A stretch of DNA of 64,000 nucleotides from Tanypteryx hageni. Lineage: Eukaryota; Arthropoda; Insecta; Odonata; Petaluridae. Made by a program: the position numbers and the translations under genes. Below, one piece after another: positions 22,559-34,200 of this stretch (position 1 is its first letter; each line of letters begins with the position of its first letter). The notes below the pieces were generated by a model, which saw only the letters and a list, made by a program, of their open reading frames with translations, was not told the origin of the DNA and ran no database searches. The DNA is taken from assembly GCA_028673005.1 (NCBI GenBank), contig CM054118.1:56365338-56429337 (forward strand). The letters are read 5' to 3'.

Positions 22559-22669
22559 AAAAAAACTGAAGCTGAATATATAAAAAACGAGATGATAATG
22601 GATGATATCGTGAATGAGGTTATCATAACTTTGGATTCAGAATCCGGAGATACAGATTCATCTGAATAA
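22559..22669 (+). CDS. in-frame acidic extension beyond the transposase stop
   Basis: Directly after the TAA at 22556 the same frame continues with 36 sense codons that begin KKTEAEYIKNEM and finish SESGDTDSSE, then TAA at 22667-22669 overlapping an AATAAA polyadenylation signal at 22665. An acidic tail ending at a poly(A) signal looks like the original C-terminus. That would make the TAA at 22556, beside a nine-A run, a single inactivating nonsense change. If the first stop is genuine, this segment is 3' UTR. Confidence 0.55.
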   Translation, partial: KKTEAEYIKNEMIMDDIVNEVIITLDSESGDTDSSE

Positions 22670-22670
22670 A
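22665..22670 (+). promoter_or_regulatory. polyadenylation signal AATAAA
   Basis: Overlaps the distal stop codon of the transposase frame; a further AATAAAA lies at about 22708. Position fits 3' processing of the transposase mRNA inside the element. Confidence 0.55.
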
Positions 22671-23007
22671 ATATTATTGATGAAAATGTATCGATGTGAA
22701 TGTGTATAATAAAACCTTTCTTTGAAATATTTACTTTTCTTTTGGAAATCCTTTCCTCTATCGTAGCTGACTTTCCATTAAATTGCGGGCATCATATGAT
22801 ATGAATAAGAGCAAAATCGTATTAACACAACCTATTGTTGATAAACGACCGGATATTGCTTTGTATTACTTTCTTAGGTTGGCTACACTGGCAGGCGGCA
22901 ACACCATTCAGCTCACTTTCCCCTTAAGCTTCCCACTCCCTGGCCATTCCCCTCCATGTCACGTGACAGTTCGCGCATCTCACCGCCGTAAGCTTTTAAG
23001 ACCACTA

Positions 23008-24107
23008 TAACAATTTATTTCGAAATGTCCTTTGTTTATTAAATTTCTCGTTCCATTAATTTATTGTGGATAATGTAGCAACCATCTATGATGAATGTAT
23101 TAAGACAGAAATCCTATATCAATTTATTCTCACATAGACTGATTGTGAGATGATTTTACATCCAAGTAAGAACCTCCAAAAGCCCGCATCCATTTAACTC
23201 AACAATAAAATAAATTTCTTCTCAGAATAAATTAGTGTACATGCGAATTATAGCTTTTTATAAAATGTTATGAAAGGGATAAATCAAAATTTTCATATTT
23301 ATTACATTTATGAAAATAATTATATCCTAATATTAGTTAGAAACGACTACATCAAAATTCCTTATAAATAGCTTTTAAAAAATTTAAGCTGGTTATTGAT
23401 AATTGCAAAATAAGTGTATTTTGAATTTAAATTATCATTTTGCTGAAAACCAACGGAAAACCTATAAAAAGTGCTTTCCATCAGGAACAATAATTTCTTT
23501 TAGTTTTCAGAGAGCGCATATTGTATCGATCATACTGTAATATTAATATGTAACATGAAAAGTTTCTCTCGAAAAAAACTTTTTCACTATACATTCATGT
23601 ATATTCTATCAAGTGAAATTCTTCGGAATAATATTCAGTTCCTCTACTTACTTTTTGCGTCGAATACGATTTGGCTATGTTACGTTACAAAATCCAACTT
23701 CCGCCCTCCTCGCTGACGTTTAATTCCATGCAACGAAAAGACAACTCGATGCCTCGGGTATCGAGAAGTTCGTACTTTGTTAAACTATTGTGCGAGGATT
23801 AAAGCATTTCCCGGCATTTCTTTTCCGAGATAATGGGTGTTTTATAGAAAAATGGCTGCTCTGGCGCAAACACGAATCGAGTTTTAACCGCTTTTCATGA
23901 TAACGCAATAAACGCGCAGTAATCATCAATGAATTTGTTTGAAAGAGAGAGGTAGAGTCAAGAGAAAGAGAGGGTCTGACAGAACAATTAACGGAAAAGC
24001 CTTCGAAGTGAAAGTAATGGAATGAAAGGTAACAGAAACAAAGAACTGAGATGGGAAATGTGAATACATATATTTATATTTCTCATTACACACGCGCGCA
24101 CACACAC
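23008..24107. other. unannotated spacer
   Basis: AT-rich, no gene or named repeat seen. Confidence 0.5.
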
Positions 24108-24156
24108 GTTATCTGGAAGTGCATAAACATTGGTATCCTCCTATATGTATATGATG

Positions 24157-24214
<58 letters not shown>

Positions 24215-24225
24215 AAGCAGCTATA
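24108..24225 (+). repeat. dispersed repeat with (TA)n core
   Basis: The string ATCTGGAAGTGCATAAACAT, then TATCCTCCTATAT, then (TA)n at 24159-24212 and TAAGAAGC has a partner at 53562-53650. There the same flanks enclose a much shorter TA-rich segment. The TA array has therefore expanded inside a dispersed repeat. Confidence 0.8.
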
Positions 24226-26037
24226 TGTAGTACCTATAGATATGAACACTGTCTAAATGGAAAACAAACATCTAAAATGTGGAGCCTAATATTAATAATA
24301 CAACTTTCGACAGCTAAACAACCAAAAGGTTTTGTCCTTAAAATAATGTGATATGAGAACATCATCGACTACACCTTTAGATTTTTACGGAATTATTAGT
24401 TTTAGGGATACAAAATAGAATTCAAAATGTTCACGCCACATTCCATTCCGGGTATTTTTTACCCTTTCGGCAGTAGGTACAAGGAAAAACCGTTTAACGA
24501 CAACATTTTCGCTTTTTTAGGATTAGCTCGTCGAACTGAAATAAAAACATACCGCCCCTCACATAAATTAGTTTTCCACTCAAAATTTAACATTCGTTTC
24601 CCCTTAAATCTATTGGCTATTGAGCCTTAACCAAAAAATTCATTGATGGGATAGCGAAAACCATTTTTCATGTTTATATTGACCATGATTAATTGCAACA
24701 TCAGAAATACATAAAAAAAATATAAAGGCGCTCTCCTAGCTTGTAATTTATGAAGATAGAGGTTACAGCTCGCAAACGCTTTCACAACATTAAAAATAAA
24801 ACAATAATTAAGCACCAATGAAAAATATTGACTTATAATTTTTAAATTTACCGCGACAAAGGAAAAACTTTTTACTGTCCATTTTATATCTTTAGGAAGA
24901 GAATGTAAAAAATTGATAAAGGTGGTGTGACAGAAGCATTGTGGGGTTTTATCGTTATTAATTGATTCCGAGACTAAATATCTTCGAGCTTGTGTTTTAA
25001 GGATATTAAATATGTTAGGCTTTGCAAATTTAAGGTAAATGATAAGGATTTGGTGACAAACCGACAACTATGATAGCTCTTAAAGTACTGAATGTGAAAT
25101 AATCGTTCAATCCCGAATATTTTTACATACTTACCTATATAATCAACTTGGCGCGAATCATTTCTCTTAGTTAAAACAGATTTTAAACAATTATGTTGAA
25201 AGTCAGGAAATTATTTCCGGCAGTTTTACGTTTCTACTACGATGTTTTGGCAATTTAAATACGAATTACAGAAATAATTAGCTTTTTCTTTTTTAACAAA
25301 CAAATCGCTGGCGTCAGCTCACTTTGGATCTCTGTTGCCACATTTGTTGAGATTGGATGATATCTCTGAAGTTATTCATCACAAAAATTCTCAGTACAAA
25401 AGTTATATATACGCCAGTTTTGTGTAAATATTAGTTCCAAAAAAAATTACTTTGCTGACTTTTTTGGTGCCCTACTCTTACCTGTGAAAATTAATATTTA
25501 GTAAACATCTCAAGAGGTGAATTTTAATTACCTTTGGATTCGATTCAAATTAACTTCTTCCTTAAGATGGTCTTAAGGAAACGTGGAAGAGAAAATGGAG
25601 GGCTATTGGAAAATTAAAGATAAAAATAGAATTTTGATTACAGATACCTAAACTTCTCCAGGAGAAGATAAATTAAGATTTATCTATAAATACGGACATC
25701 CCTTAAGCGCCATAAAGTTTCCACGATCCATGGAGTGATGAAGAGACAGAACTCAAAGAGAGAGAAGGAATATTTTTTCCGGCACATCCGAAATATCCTC
25801 TAGGACTCTAGGATTATTTATCGCATCCCTTTTGGACCAGATACCAGATGGCACTCGAATGACGCCCTGACGCGTAGGAAAAACAAACGAAAACGAACGT
25901 GAAGTAGTTAGCGAGGAAGAGCCGTTATGAAAAAATAGTCGCTTTCGTGTGTTGACGCGAGTGGGAAGAAAATATAGATGCCGAGTCGGTCACGTTAGAG
26001 AAAGAGAACAGTAAACAAGGAAAGCGTATCAGTGTGG
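24226..26037. other. unannotated spacer
   Basis: No recognisable gene. A 146-codon minus-strand frame at 24627-25067 is AT-rich with no domain. Confidence 0.5.
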
Positions 26038-26221
26038 AAGAGAGAGAGAGAGAGATGGGGAAGGTGGAATGACAGAAAGAGAGTAGGAGAGAAAAAATAA
26101 TTAAGGAGGATAGAAACGTGAGACAAAAAGGACCAGCGAATGACGTGAGTTAAAATGTTTCCGGGGAGAAATAGGAGAGAAAATATGGGTGTAGATGGGG
26201 AGGGAAAAAACAGGAAACTAG

Positions 26222-26292
26222 AGACTGTGTGTGTGCGTTCTTATGTGTGTGTGCTTATGTGTGTGCTTGTGCGCGCGCGTGTGTGTGTGAAA
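26222..26292. repeat. (GT)n microsatellite, imperfect
   Basis: GT repeats interrupted by CTTAT segments and a GCGCGCGC run. Confidence 0.9.
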
Positions 26293-28321
26293 AAGTCCTT
26301 TTCTAATTTCGAGTTTTATTACGCCCTACCTCCGGTGTTCTAAAGAAAGTAATGGGTGTTTACGGTTGACACCATAAAAGTTCTCATGTTCTCACCGCCA
26401 ACTTTTTTACAGGGCTATTCGCCCTTCTTCCCTCTCCCTTTATCCCTCAAATGGTCAGCGAGGAGTTGACGTCACGTCACATGACTGCCAAGATAGGCTA
26501 GCTAGGACGGGAAATGTTGAGCCTAAAGTGGCTTGAATTAAATCACATAAACAACGGTACAGGGTAATCTAGACAGGGGTTTTATTAGGTCAAAGTTCAA
26601 GGCTTACGCGAGATGAAGATTCAGAAACTTTCGTTGGTTTGATCCCGGATTTGTAAAATTCGTCTCGGCAAATTTCTATTTCATTAACGCAAATTCTATC
26701 GCACTAAGAAAATCATTATACGAATAAGATGGTTTCACTGTTAGTAAAAAAGATATTACGATTTATTATTAATTTATCATTTAAAAAGAGAATTATCGAC
26801 CCCGCTTATGTTTGGAGTCCAATTGATAATTTAAATAGTCTAGTAAAATGCGCATCTGCACTTCTCTTTTTATTGGCATAAAATATATCAAGATTGCCAA
26901 TCTGTTTTCCATGAGTAAAATTGACATTAATAAGAGATATTGGTTTAATTATCAAATAAATAATACGATTTGCCAATTACCTAGTCTGTATCTGTGAGAT
27001 ATATGCCAGATTTTGTTCAAAACCTCATCAAAAAGTATAAAACCCTTGAAAACATCCTGACTGACAGATTCGTATTCATTAAATCTGAAACTGAATAATA
27101 GATGGTTTTAAATTAATTTCTATTTCCGGAAAGAATTCGCAGAATGAGCTTAAGATAATTATTTAGCATCGTGCTAGCCCTTTCACGGCCACCGCGTAGA
27201 CTCAGGCACAGACGTGTCGGAATAACGGTAACTTCGCTTTTCAATCCTCCTCCTCCATCTTCCCTTTTCGAACGCCCGTACTCTTGGTGGGAGCGGAAAG
27301 ACGTCGGACGGCAGAAAAAAAAACAAATGACCCGCGGAAAGCGAAAAAGGAAGGTGATCCTGATGAACAAAAACAACGCGGGATGAATATGGCGAAAAGA
27401 GACGTTGGATAAGTTTTTAGGCGTGGGTTACACGGAGAAAGGTACGAGACACGTGGGTCGAAAGTGAAAGGGAAATGGAAGTCAAAGATGATGAGGAGAG
27501 GGGATATAAGGAGGGTTTTTTTTATCCAGTTAGGAAATAGTGAGGGTGTCTCACGTTTCGACGTTTCAAGATGTGCCGCCGTGCGTGCGTGTATGTCGGC
27601 GTGCGTGGAGCCCGTAAAGCGTTGGAAGAGAGCCAATGAGAGACGAGGGATATGGAGTGGGGCGGGGAGGAGAGGGTGGGCGGGCGAAGAGAAGGGGAGT
27701 ATGGGGGAAAAGGGCCTGTTAGGGGACAGAACAAAAAAAAAAGGTTTCGCAAAAGCGGCGGGAAGAAGCGAGAGCGGAATCGACTCACGGAAGGAAAAAG
27801 TTAGGCGAGTTAAGTGAGACTTATTGAGACAAGGCGTTTTCCTCTTTTTTGAAAGCGACGAATTCACGAGGAAAAGTCGCGGGGAAATCGTCACCAGGAC
27901 TGTATGAGACTGACAATACGATCTAGCCCACATAAATTCTTATAAGGACGGACTTATTTAAAATAGGCACGGGTGAGAATAAATTATGCCGGTTACTATA
28001 ATGGCCGTGATAACGGCTCAATAAATTAAATTTGCGTTCGAAATATAAATCAGAAGATTTTAACATCTCAGAATTATTACTAGGGCGTTTACTTTGTAAT
28101 TGAAACGCAATTATGGTTTAATCCGCCGCTTGACTGCTACAGGGATCAACCAATAAATTTATACAATCCGTTCGCTTAGCCAGATAATTCTTTCTTGAAC
28201 GACAAAAGGATAACTGAACAGACGGTCACGACATTCCATTCATTTATCAAGTATTTAATCGCTGCGTAAATGCAGAACAATAGGCGAGATCGTAAACGGT
28301 TACCAACGCAGACGTCATTCC
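26293..28321. other. unannotated spacer with a CpG-rich island at about 27160-27900
   Basis: The island is clearly less AT-rich than its surroundings and rich in CG dinucleotides (for example GCCGTGCGTGCGTG near 27580). Open frames there on both strands are compositional. It could be an unrecognised first exon or promoter, but I see no core promoter or conserved protein. Confidence 0.4.
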
Positions 28322-28400
28322 TACGTCATGGGATTCAAACCCGCAACCTTGGTATTCGAAGGCGCATATATATTCCACCCACCCCTTCCGAGGAAACAAT
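28322..28400 (-). repeat. tRNA-like SINE head, minus strand (family B, degraded)
   Basis: On the minus strand TCCTCGGAAGGGGTGGGTGG is followed by GGTTGCGGGTTTGAATCCC, aligning with the A- and B-box region of the SINE at 19595-19655. The downstream body is not clearly conserved. Confidence 0.6.
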
Positions 28401-29503
28401 GGAATGATGTTTATGCCGAGTGTAATCGAGAGGGGAAGGTCAAAGAGAAAGGACTCATTCTTCCAGCGTTAGGTGACAAACAAAGTTAGGAATTCGTGAA
28501 GAATCTGGCACGTAAATGAAACGAGCATCAAAATAACAAGGGAGAGAAGTAGAGAAAATGAAAAGCTAATGATAAAAAAGTGAAGTGTACTAAAAAGGAT
28601 CTTAATGATCCCTTTACACTATGTATAGTTATTTGCAATATCTGGATGGTAATACTGTTAATGAGCGAGTGAATTAAACATTGAAGGCGTTGTAAATAAA
28701 TATTACACAATTTCTTATGCTCAAAGGATTATCGTGTTCACCTTAAGGCTACGATCAAACTGACGGATCAGAATTCTCCAAACAACTATTTTATGGCATT
28801 TGGAGAATTTTGATTTATCGGTTTATTTATTATATACATAGATAAAATTTTATATTTTGGAGTAGATATGCTCTATGTTCGATCATTGTTGCATCTGAAA
28901 ACATGGTGAGTACGTAAGAAAAAGTGACATTGCACGTAACTTAGATTTTTCATCAATAATTAATAAATTTGCAGAAACAAAGGCTAGGAAAGCATTTCTT
29001 AAATAAAAAAATATTCAAATAATTTATTATCTTATATATTATTTATTTATCTTTTTGTCCATCGAAATACCAACAATGAATGTTGAATAGAACATGCCAA
29101 AAAGAAATATAAAATACGATTTTCGTACTTTGTTCCTGCAGGACGTTCAAGTATTACATAACCCAACCCAAATTTGATAACCGATATAGTCCTGCGTAAC
29201 CCTCAATTAGACCCCCCCCCCCCTATCTCCTCTTATGTAACGCACGGAATTTTTCATTTTCAACACACGTTTAAAAAAATTTCTCTAGAGGGCCATTTCA
29301 ATGTGATCTGCATTATTGGCTGGGTACAAAGCATTGTAGCAAAACATTTTTTCGGATTATATCTTTTCGTCAGAAGATTTAATGAAAAAGTGCTATATAG
29401 TGCAAGCTTGAACACCCTACCCCAATGTAACCCGCTATAACCTTTCAGCAAAACCCGACCACCAAATTGGGTTATGTAATGTTTAAACGCTTCCTTATGG
29501 GAA
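28401..29503. other. unannotated spacer with one small inverted repeat
   Basis: At 28766-28819 GATCAGAATTCTCCAAA faces TTTGGAGAATTTTGATTT. The right half, read on the minus strand, matches 55747-55790. A run of 11 C lies near 29212. Nothing else recognised. Confidence 0.5.
28766..28826 (-). repeat. dispersed repeat fragment, family of 55746
   Basis: On the minus strand GATAAATCAAAATTCTCC, then AAATGCCATAAAATAGTTGT, matches GATAAATCAGAATTCTCC, then AAAAGCCATGGGATGGTTGT, at 55750-55787. Confidence 0.65.
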
Positions 29504-30290
29504 TTTTTACTTTCTTATGTACGTAGTATATTGAGAAAGTATTGTAATACTTACCTAGCAAAAAAATCGACTTCGAGATTTTGATGGAAATACACGTTTT
29601 AGGTGCCCCTGAGTCCATAAAAGTGGTTTTCGCCATGCCGTCTGTTTGTAAGTCTGTTCGCTGATCTAGGGCCCAAACGCGTAAATGAAATCGAATGATA
29701 TTTTGTTTGTGCAATATATCATCTTTTGCACATCATTTTTTTATAAAAATGATATTGCGCAAAAATTAAGGGTAGTTTATTCTTGGCGATTTTTTTTTAA
29801 TTTTATTTACTCAAAAATGGCTCCCGAGAATTTTATTAAAATCATACCATTTGTAGAACCTGATGTCAGAAATAATACTACGTAAGCCATATGTCTCTTG
29901 AATACTCTATATGCCGTCCAGTGACATTACAATGTACGCTAAGCTTCCTTACCTAAGCCCTATGACGTCACGCCTCCACCGCGATCCACTCGAAATCTTA
30001 CTACAGCCTATATGGTTAAACTAAATCGAATGATATCTCATTTTTGTGGATAATATCATTCATAAAAGGCATTCTGAAGAGATGAACGATATTGCGCAAC
30101 AATTAAGGGTACTTAATTCTTGGATATGTTGAAACAAAATTCAATTTATTAAAAAATTACTATAAGGATTTTCATTAAAATCCAATCCATTTGTACAGCC
30201 TGATGTCACAAATAACACTAACTAAGTCATATGTCCAAAAATATTACTATATATCGTCCAGCGGCATTATTGCTGACGCTCAACGCAAGC
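29504..30290 (+). mobile_element. non-autonomous element of the TTTTTAC...TACGTAGTATA family
   Basis: The left end TTTTTACTTTCTTATG then TACGTAGTATA, followed by AAAAATCGACTTCGAGATTT and GGAAATACACGTTTT, matches the start of the foldback element at 59268. Inside, 29690-29945 and 30021-30280 are direct repeats of one unit (AAATCGAATGATAT, ATATTGCGCAA, AATTAAGGGTA, GCCTGATGTCA, TATCGTCCAG). No transposase frame. The right end is not defined. Confidence 0.65.
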
Positions 30291-31049
30291 GTCAGATTGG
30301 AGGTGGAACCCGGGCATTCCCTAGTTTAAAATTCCGTACTTCTCTGTTAATGCCGCACGCTTAATAGTGAGAGGTGATAGATGTGAGAGGTTGATGGCGT
30401 CAGTTGCTTTGGTTCTGCTGCTACGCATTATTAACATAATGGCAGTGAATTGCCAAGCACACAGAGTTAATTTCGTATATGAGAAAGTTTGCGCAATTGG
30501 TACATTGCGCCGTTTATCTTATTTTTATTACGGTGAGGGGCCTCAAAATCTGGAAGTGGCCAGGTTCTCTCTCTCGAGTCTCTCAGAGGGCATACGTATT
30601 AGTACCGTGGGGTGTGATTCGAAAATTTAACTGGATATAAAAGAAAAAAACTTAAGATGGATTGAATAACTACGACACAATAATTATTAATATAAAATCA
30701 GCATTAACACACAAACTAGTCTAACAATGAGTATTAACCATAAAGTGAGCTGGATAACCTTCTTCTGAGTTAAAAATATCGTCGGTGTAGGCAGATCGAA
30801 AAAAGACGAAGTTCGCTAGGATTCTAAGTAGAAAAACAGCGCAGTGGGATCAAATTATCGGATAGAATTTAAGAAGAAAACAGACTTTGAGCTCTTCGTT
30901 TCTTGCACGAAACATAGACGTAAATATCGGTCGTGAAAATTGAATATTTAAAGGCCAACAAAAAATAACGAAAGCAAATAAATACTATACGTAAATATCA
31001 ATCGCTTAAAGGAAACTCGAGAAGAAGATCGCGACAGGTATTGAATATT
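30291..31049. other. unannotated spacer
   Basis: An open frame at 30367-30630 (87 codons) has a hydrophobic stretch MASVALVLLLRIINIMAV near its start that looks like a signal peptide. No family, splice site or repeat support is visible, so it is left uncalled. Confidence 0.4.
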
Positions 31050-34000
31050 AAACGATACTTTTAGAGAGAAAGAGAGGAGGGAAAGAGAGAGAAAATGAGA
31101 AAGGGAGAGAGAAAACATCGAGAAAGAGGAAAACAGCGCGAGAAATACACAAACAGCGAAGAACGAGTCCTGAAAATTTTTTATTACCCTTTAACTCTTT
31201 AAAACTGCATCGAATGAGGGGAGAACTTGAAAAGAGGGTAGAAAAATTCCCTTCTCCCCCTCTTTTTAAAAGCTAGCGAAGTTGAGGATGAGTGAATGTA
31301 AAAATGGCGTGGAAAAGGGAGGCAAAACACGTACCTTCGGCGTGTCCTTGAAAGACGAAAACAGCAGGGAAGGAAGGCAGAAAGGGGGTGGGAGAAAAGC
31401 GCGAGGAAAGAGGGTTTTTGGGGAGAGCAGGAGGGGATGTTTGGGAGTAAGGGAGAGTGTGTGTGTGTGATACGTGCATGTGTACTCTGAGAGGGAAAGA
31501 GGTAAAGGCGAAGAGAGGGGGAGGAAGGAAGAGAAGGGTTCAAATTGGGGTAGGCTGGGTGACATTAGGGACATATAACAACGGCATTTCGAGTAGTCTA
31601 AACTAAGAGAAGGGGAAAAAGGGGCGAGAAGAAAGCGTGTTAGAAAACAGGGAAATGGAGAAAGAGAAGAAAGAGGGACAGAGAAGAAAACCTAGTAGAA
31701 AATAGAGGGAACGAGATAAGAGAGGGATAAGGAATCTTATTAGAAAGCAGGGGGAGATAGAAAAAGAGAAGAGGGAGAACAGAGAGATTTAGAGTAAAGA
31801 GGAAAATGAAAGGAGAATGCAAATAGAGGAAGTTAGAAGAAGTTAGAAAGGGACGGGAAAGAGGGATGGAGAGACGGGAAAGAGAAGGAAGGCGGGAGGA
31901 GGGGTGATAGAGAGAGGGAGAGAGAGAGAAATTGGGGAATTGTAAGGTTAAAGATGAGAGGTACGAATAAAAAAGGAATGAGGGACAGGGAAAAGGAGGT
32001 AGATTTTAAAGAAGTGTAAAGAGAGGAAGTGAGAGATGAAATGAGGGAAGAATGGAAAGAAGAAAGGAGAGGAACGGGAGGAAGGAAAGAGGAGAAATGG
32101 ATAGAGGAAGAGAAAGAGCTAAAGAATAATAAAGAGAGGAATGGAAAGAGGAAGAGGAAAGAGGGAGAGGAAGGGAAAAATGTAAAGAGCAACGGAGAGA
32201 GGAAGAGGAGAGAGAAAGGAGGGGAAGGAGGTAGAGGAACGGCGAGAGGAAGGAGGGATAAATAGTGTGTAATAGAGGGGAGAAGAAATAGATGAAAAGG
32301 AAGCAAAGCATGGCGAGTTTTTTATTGCGGAGTCTTTGTGATAGTAGTCGTGACCGGAAAAAGGTTTGGGTTGGAAGAGGGGATGAGGAAGGACCAGGAC
32401 GGAAGGGTTGTGTGTGCGCGTATGTGTGGTTTTGAGAGATAGGGGGAATGGATAAGGGGGAGAGAGAGAGAGGGGTGAAAGGGGTAGAAAAGGGAGGGAG
32501 GGGTTGGCTCTGAAAATTGCGACGCAGTAAGCTCTTGTGAGGGTTGAGCCGAGGGTGAATGGGGGAGAAAGGCAGGGAGTCTAGAGGGCACGGAGATGGA
32601 AGATTGCAAGAGAAAAGATGGAGGGAGAGGGAAAGTAGGGAGAGAGAGAAAGAGGGAGGGAGAAAGAGGTAGGGAGAGTGAAAGAGGGAGGGAAGAGCAC
32701 GAGGGAGGGAGAGACAAAGAAAGAGAGGGAGGGGGAGAGAAGGAGGGAGAGGGAGGGAGAGAGAGGGAGGGAGGGAGAGGGAGGGAGAGGGAGGGAGAGG
32801 GAGGGAGAGGGAGGGAGAGGGAGGGAGAGGGAGGGAGAGGGAGGGAGAGAGAGGGAGGGAGAGAGAGGGAGGGAGAGAGAGGGAGGGAGAGAAAGAGAGA
32901 GAAAGAGAGGGAGGGAGAGAAAGAGGGAGAGAGCGGGTGTGTGAGAGAAAGAGGTAGGGAGAGAGAAAGAGGGAGGGAAGAGCACGAGGAAGAGAGAGAG
33001 AGGGAGAGAGAAAGAAATAGAGGGAGGGAGAGAGAAAGAAAGAGAGGGAGGGAGGGAGAGGGAAAGCAAGAGGGAGGGAGAGAGAAAGAGGTAGGGAGAG
33101 AGAAAAAGGTAAGGAAGAGAACGAGGGATAGAGAGGGGGGAGAGAGAAAGAGAGGGAGAGAGAGAGGGAGAGAGAAAGAGAGGGAGAGAGAGAAAGGGAG
33201 GGAGAGAGAGAGAAAGAGAGGGAGGAAGAGAGAGAGAAAGAGAGGGAGGGAGAGAAAGAGGGAGAGAAAGAGAGAGGGAGAGTGAAAGAGGGAGGGAGAA
33301 AGAGGGAGGGAGGGAAAAAGAGGGATAGAGAAAAAGGGATAGAGAGAAAGATGGATAGAGAGAGAAAGAGGGATAGAGAAAGAGGGATAAGGTGAGAAAG
33401 GGGGATAGAGAGAGAAAGAGGGATAGAGAGAGAGAAAGAGGGATAGAGAGAGAAAGAGGGATAGAGGGAGAAAGAGTGATAGAGACAGAGGGATAGAGAA
33501 AGAGTGATAGAGAAAGAGGGATAGAGAAAGAGGGATAGAGAAAGAGTGATAGAGAAAGAGGGATAAAGAGAGAAATAGGGATAGAGAGAAAGAGGGATAG
33601 AGATAGAAAGAGGGATAGAGAGAAAGAAATAGGGAGACAGAAAGGGGCAGAGAGAGAAAGGGGCAGAGGGAGAAAGAGGGAGAGGGAGAAAGCGAGAGAG
33701 GGAGAAAGAGGGAGAGGGAGAAAGATGGAGAGGGAGAAAGAGGGAGAGAGAAAGAGGAAGGGAGAGAGAGAAAGAGGAAGGGAGAGAAAGGGAGAGAGAA
33801 AGGGGCAGAGGGAGAAAGAGGGAGAGGGAGGGAGAAGGAGGGAGAGGGAGAAAGAGGGAGAGGGAGAAAGAGGGAGAGGGAGAGAGAGAAAGGGGCAGAG
33901 GGAGAAAGAGGGAGAGGGAGGGAGAAGGAGGGAGAGGGAGAAAGAGGGAGAGGGAGAAAGAGGGAGAGGGAGAAAGAGGGAGAGAGAGAAAGGGGCAGAG

Positions 34001-34200
34001 GGAGAAAGAGGGAGGGGGAGAAAGAGGGAGAGGGAGGGAGAGGGAGAAAGAGGGAGAGGGAGAAAGAGGGAGAGGGAGAAAGAGGGAGAGAGAGGGAGAG
34101 GGAGAAAGAGGGAGAAAGAGGGAGAGAGAGAAAGAGGAAGGGAGAAAGAGGAAGGGAGAGAGTTAGGGGAAGGGAGAGAGAGAAAGGGAGGGAGGGGGAA
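31050..34200. repeat. 3-kb purine microsatellite (GGGAGA / GAAAGAGGGATAGA)
   Basis: Plus strand almost entirely A and G, with short interruptions (31190-31320 and 32310-32570). Subarrays have distinct units: GAGGGAGG at about 32750-32850, AGAGGGATAGAGAGAA at 33310-33620, and GGGAGAGGGAGAAAGA at 33680-34120. The long minus-strand frame (572 codons, Ser/Leu/Pro/Phe only) is a by-product of the repeat. Confidence 0.97.

Larger units (their letters stand above)
20799..23007 (+). mobile_element. IS630/Tc1/mariner DNA transposon with DD82E transposase
   Basis: A 2.2-kb element with imperfect terminal inverted repeats. AAAAGCTTATGGCGG at 20809-20823 matches the inverted CCGCCGTAAGCTTTT at 22983-22997 with one mismatch, and both extend outward through a GTCTT/AAGAC segment to a TA dinucleotide (20799-20800 and 23006-23007). 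TA is the target duplication of this superfamily. The three-exon transposase gene lies between the repeats. The 14-bp string TATAACAATTTATT also lies outside each end in the same orientation, which leaves the exact termini open by a few bases. Confidence 0.8.

Noticed and set aside
27241..27933. 230-codon minus-strand frame in a CpG-rich island
   Set aside because: No conserved domain; opposing open frames cover the same DNA, as expected for stop-poor GC-richer sequence. Kept only as an island.
30367..30630. 87-codon frame with a signal-peptide-like N-terminus
   Set aside because: The hydrophobic run is the only support; no homology, splice sites or Kozak-like context stands out.
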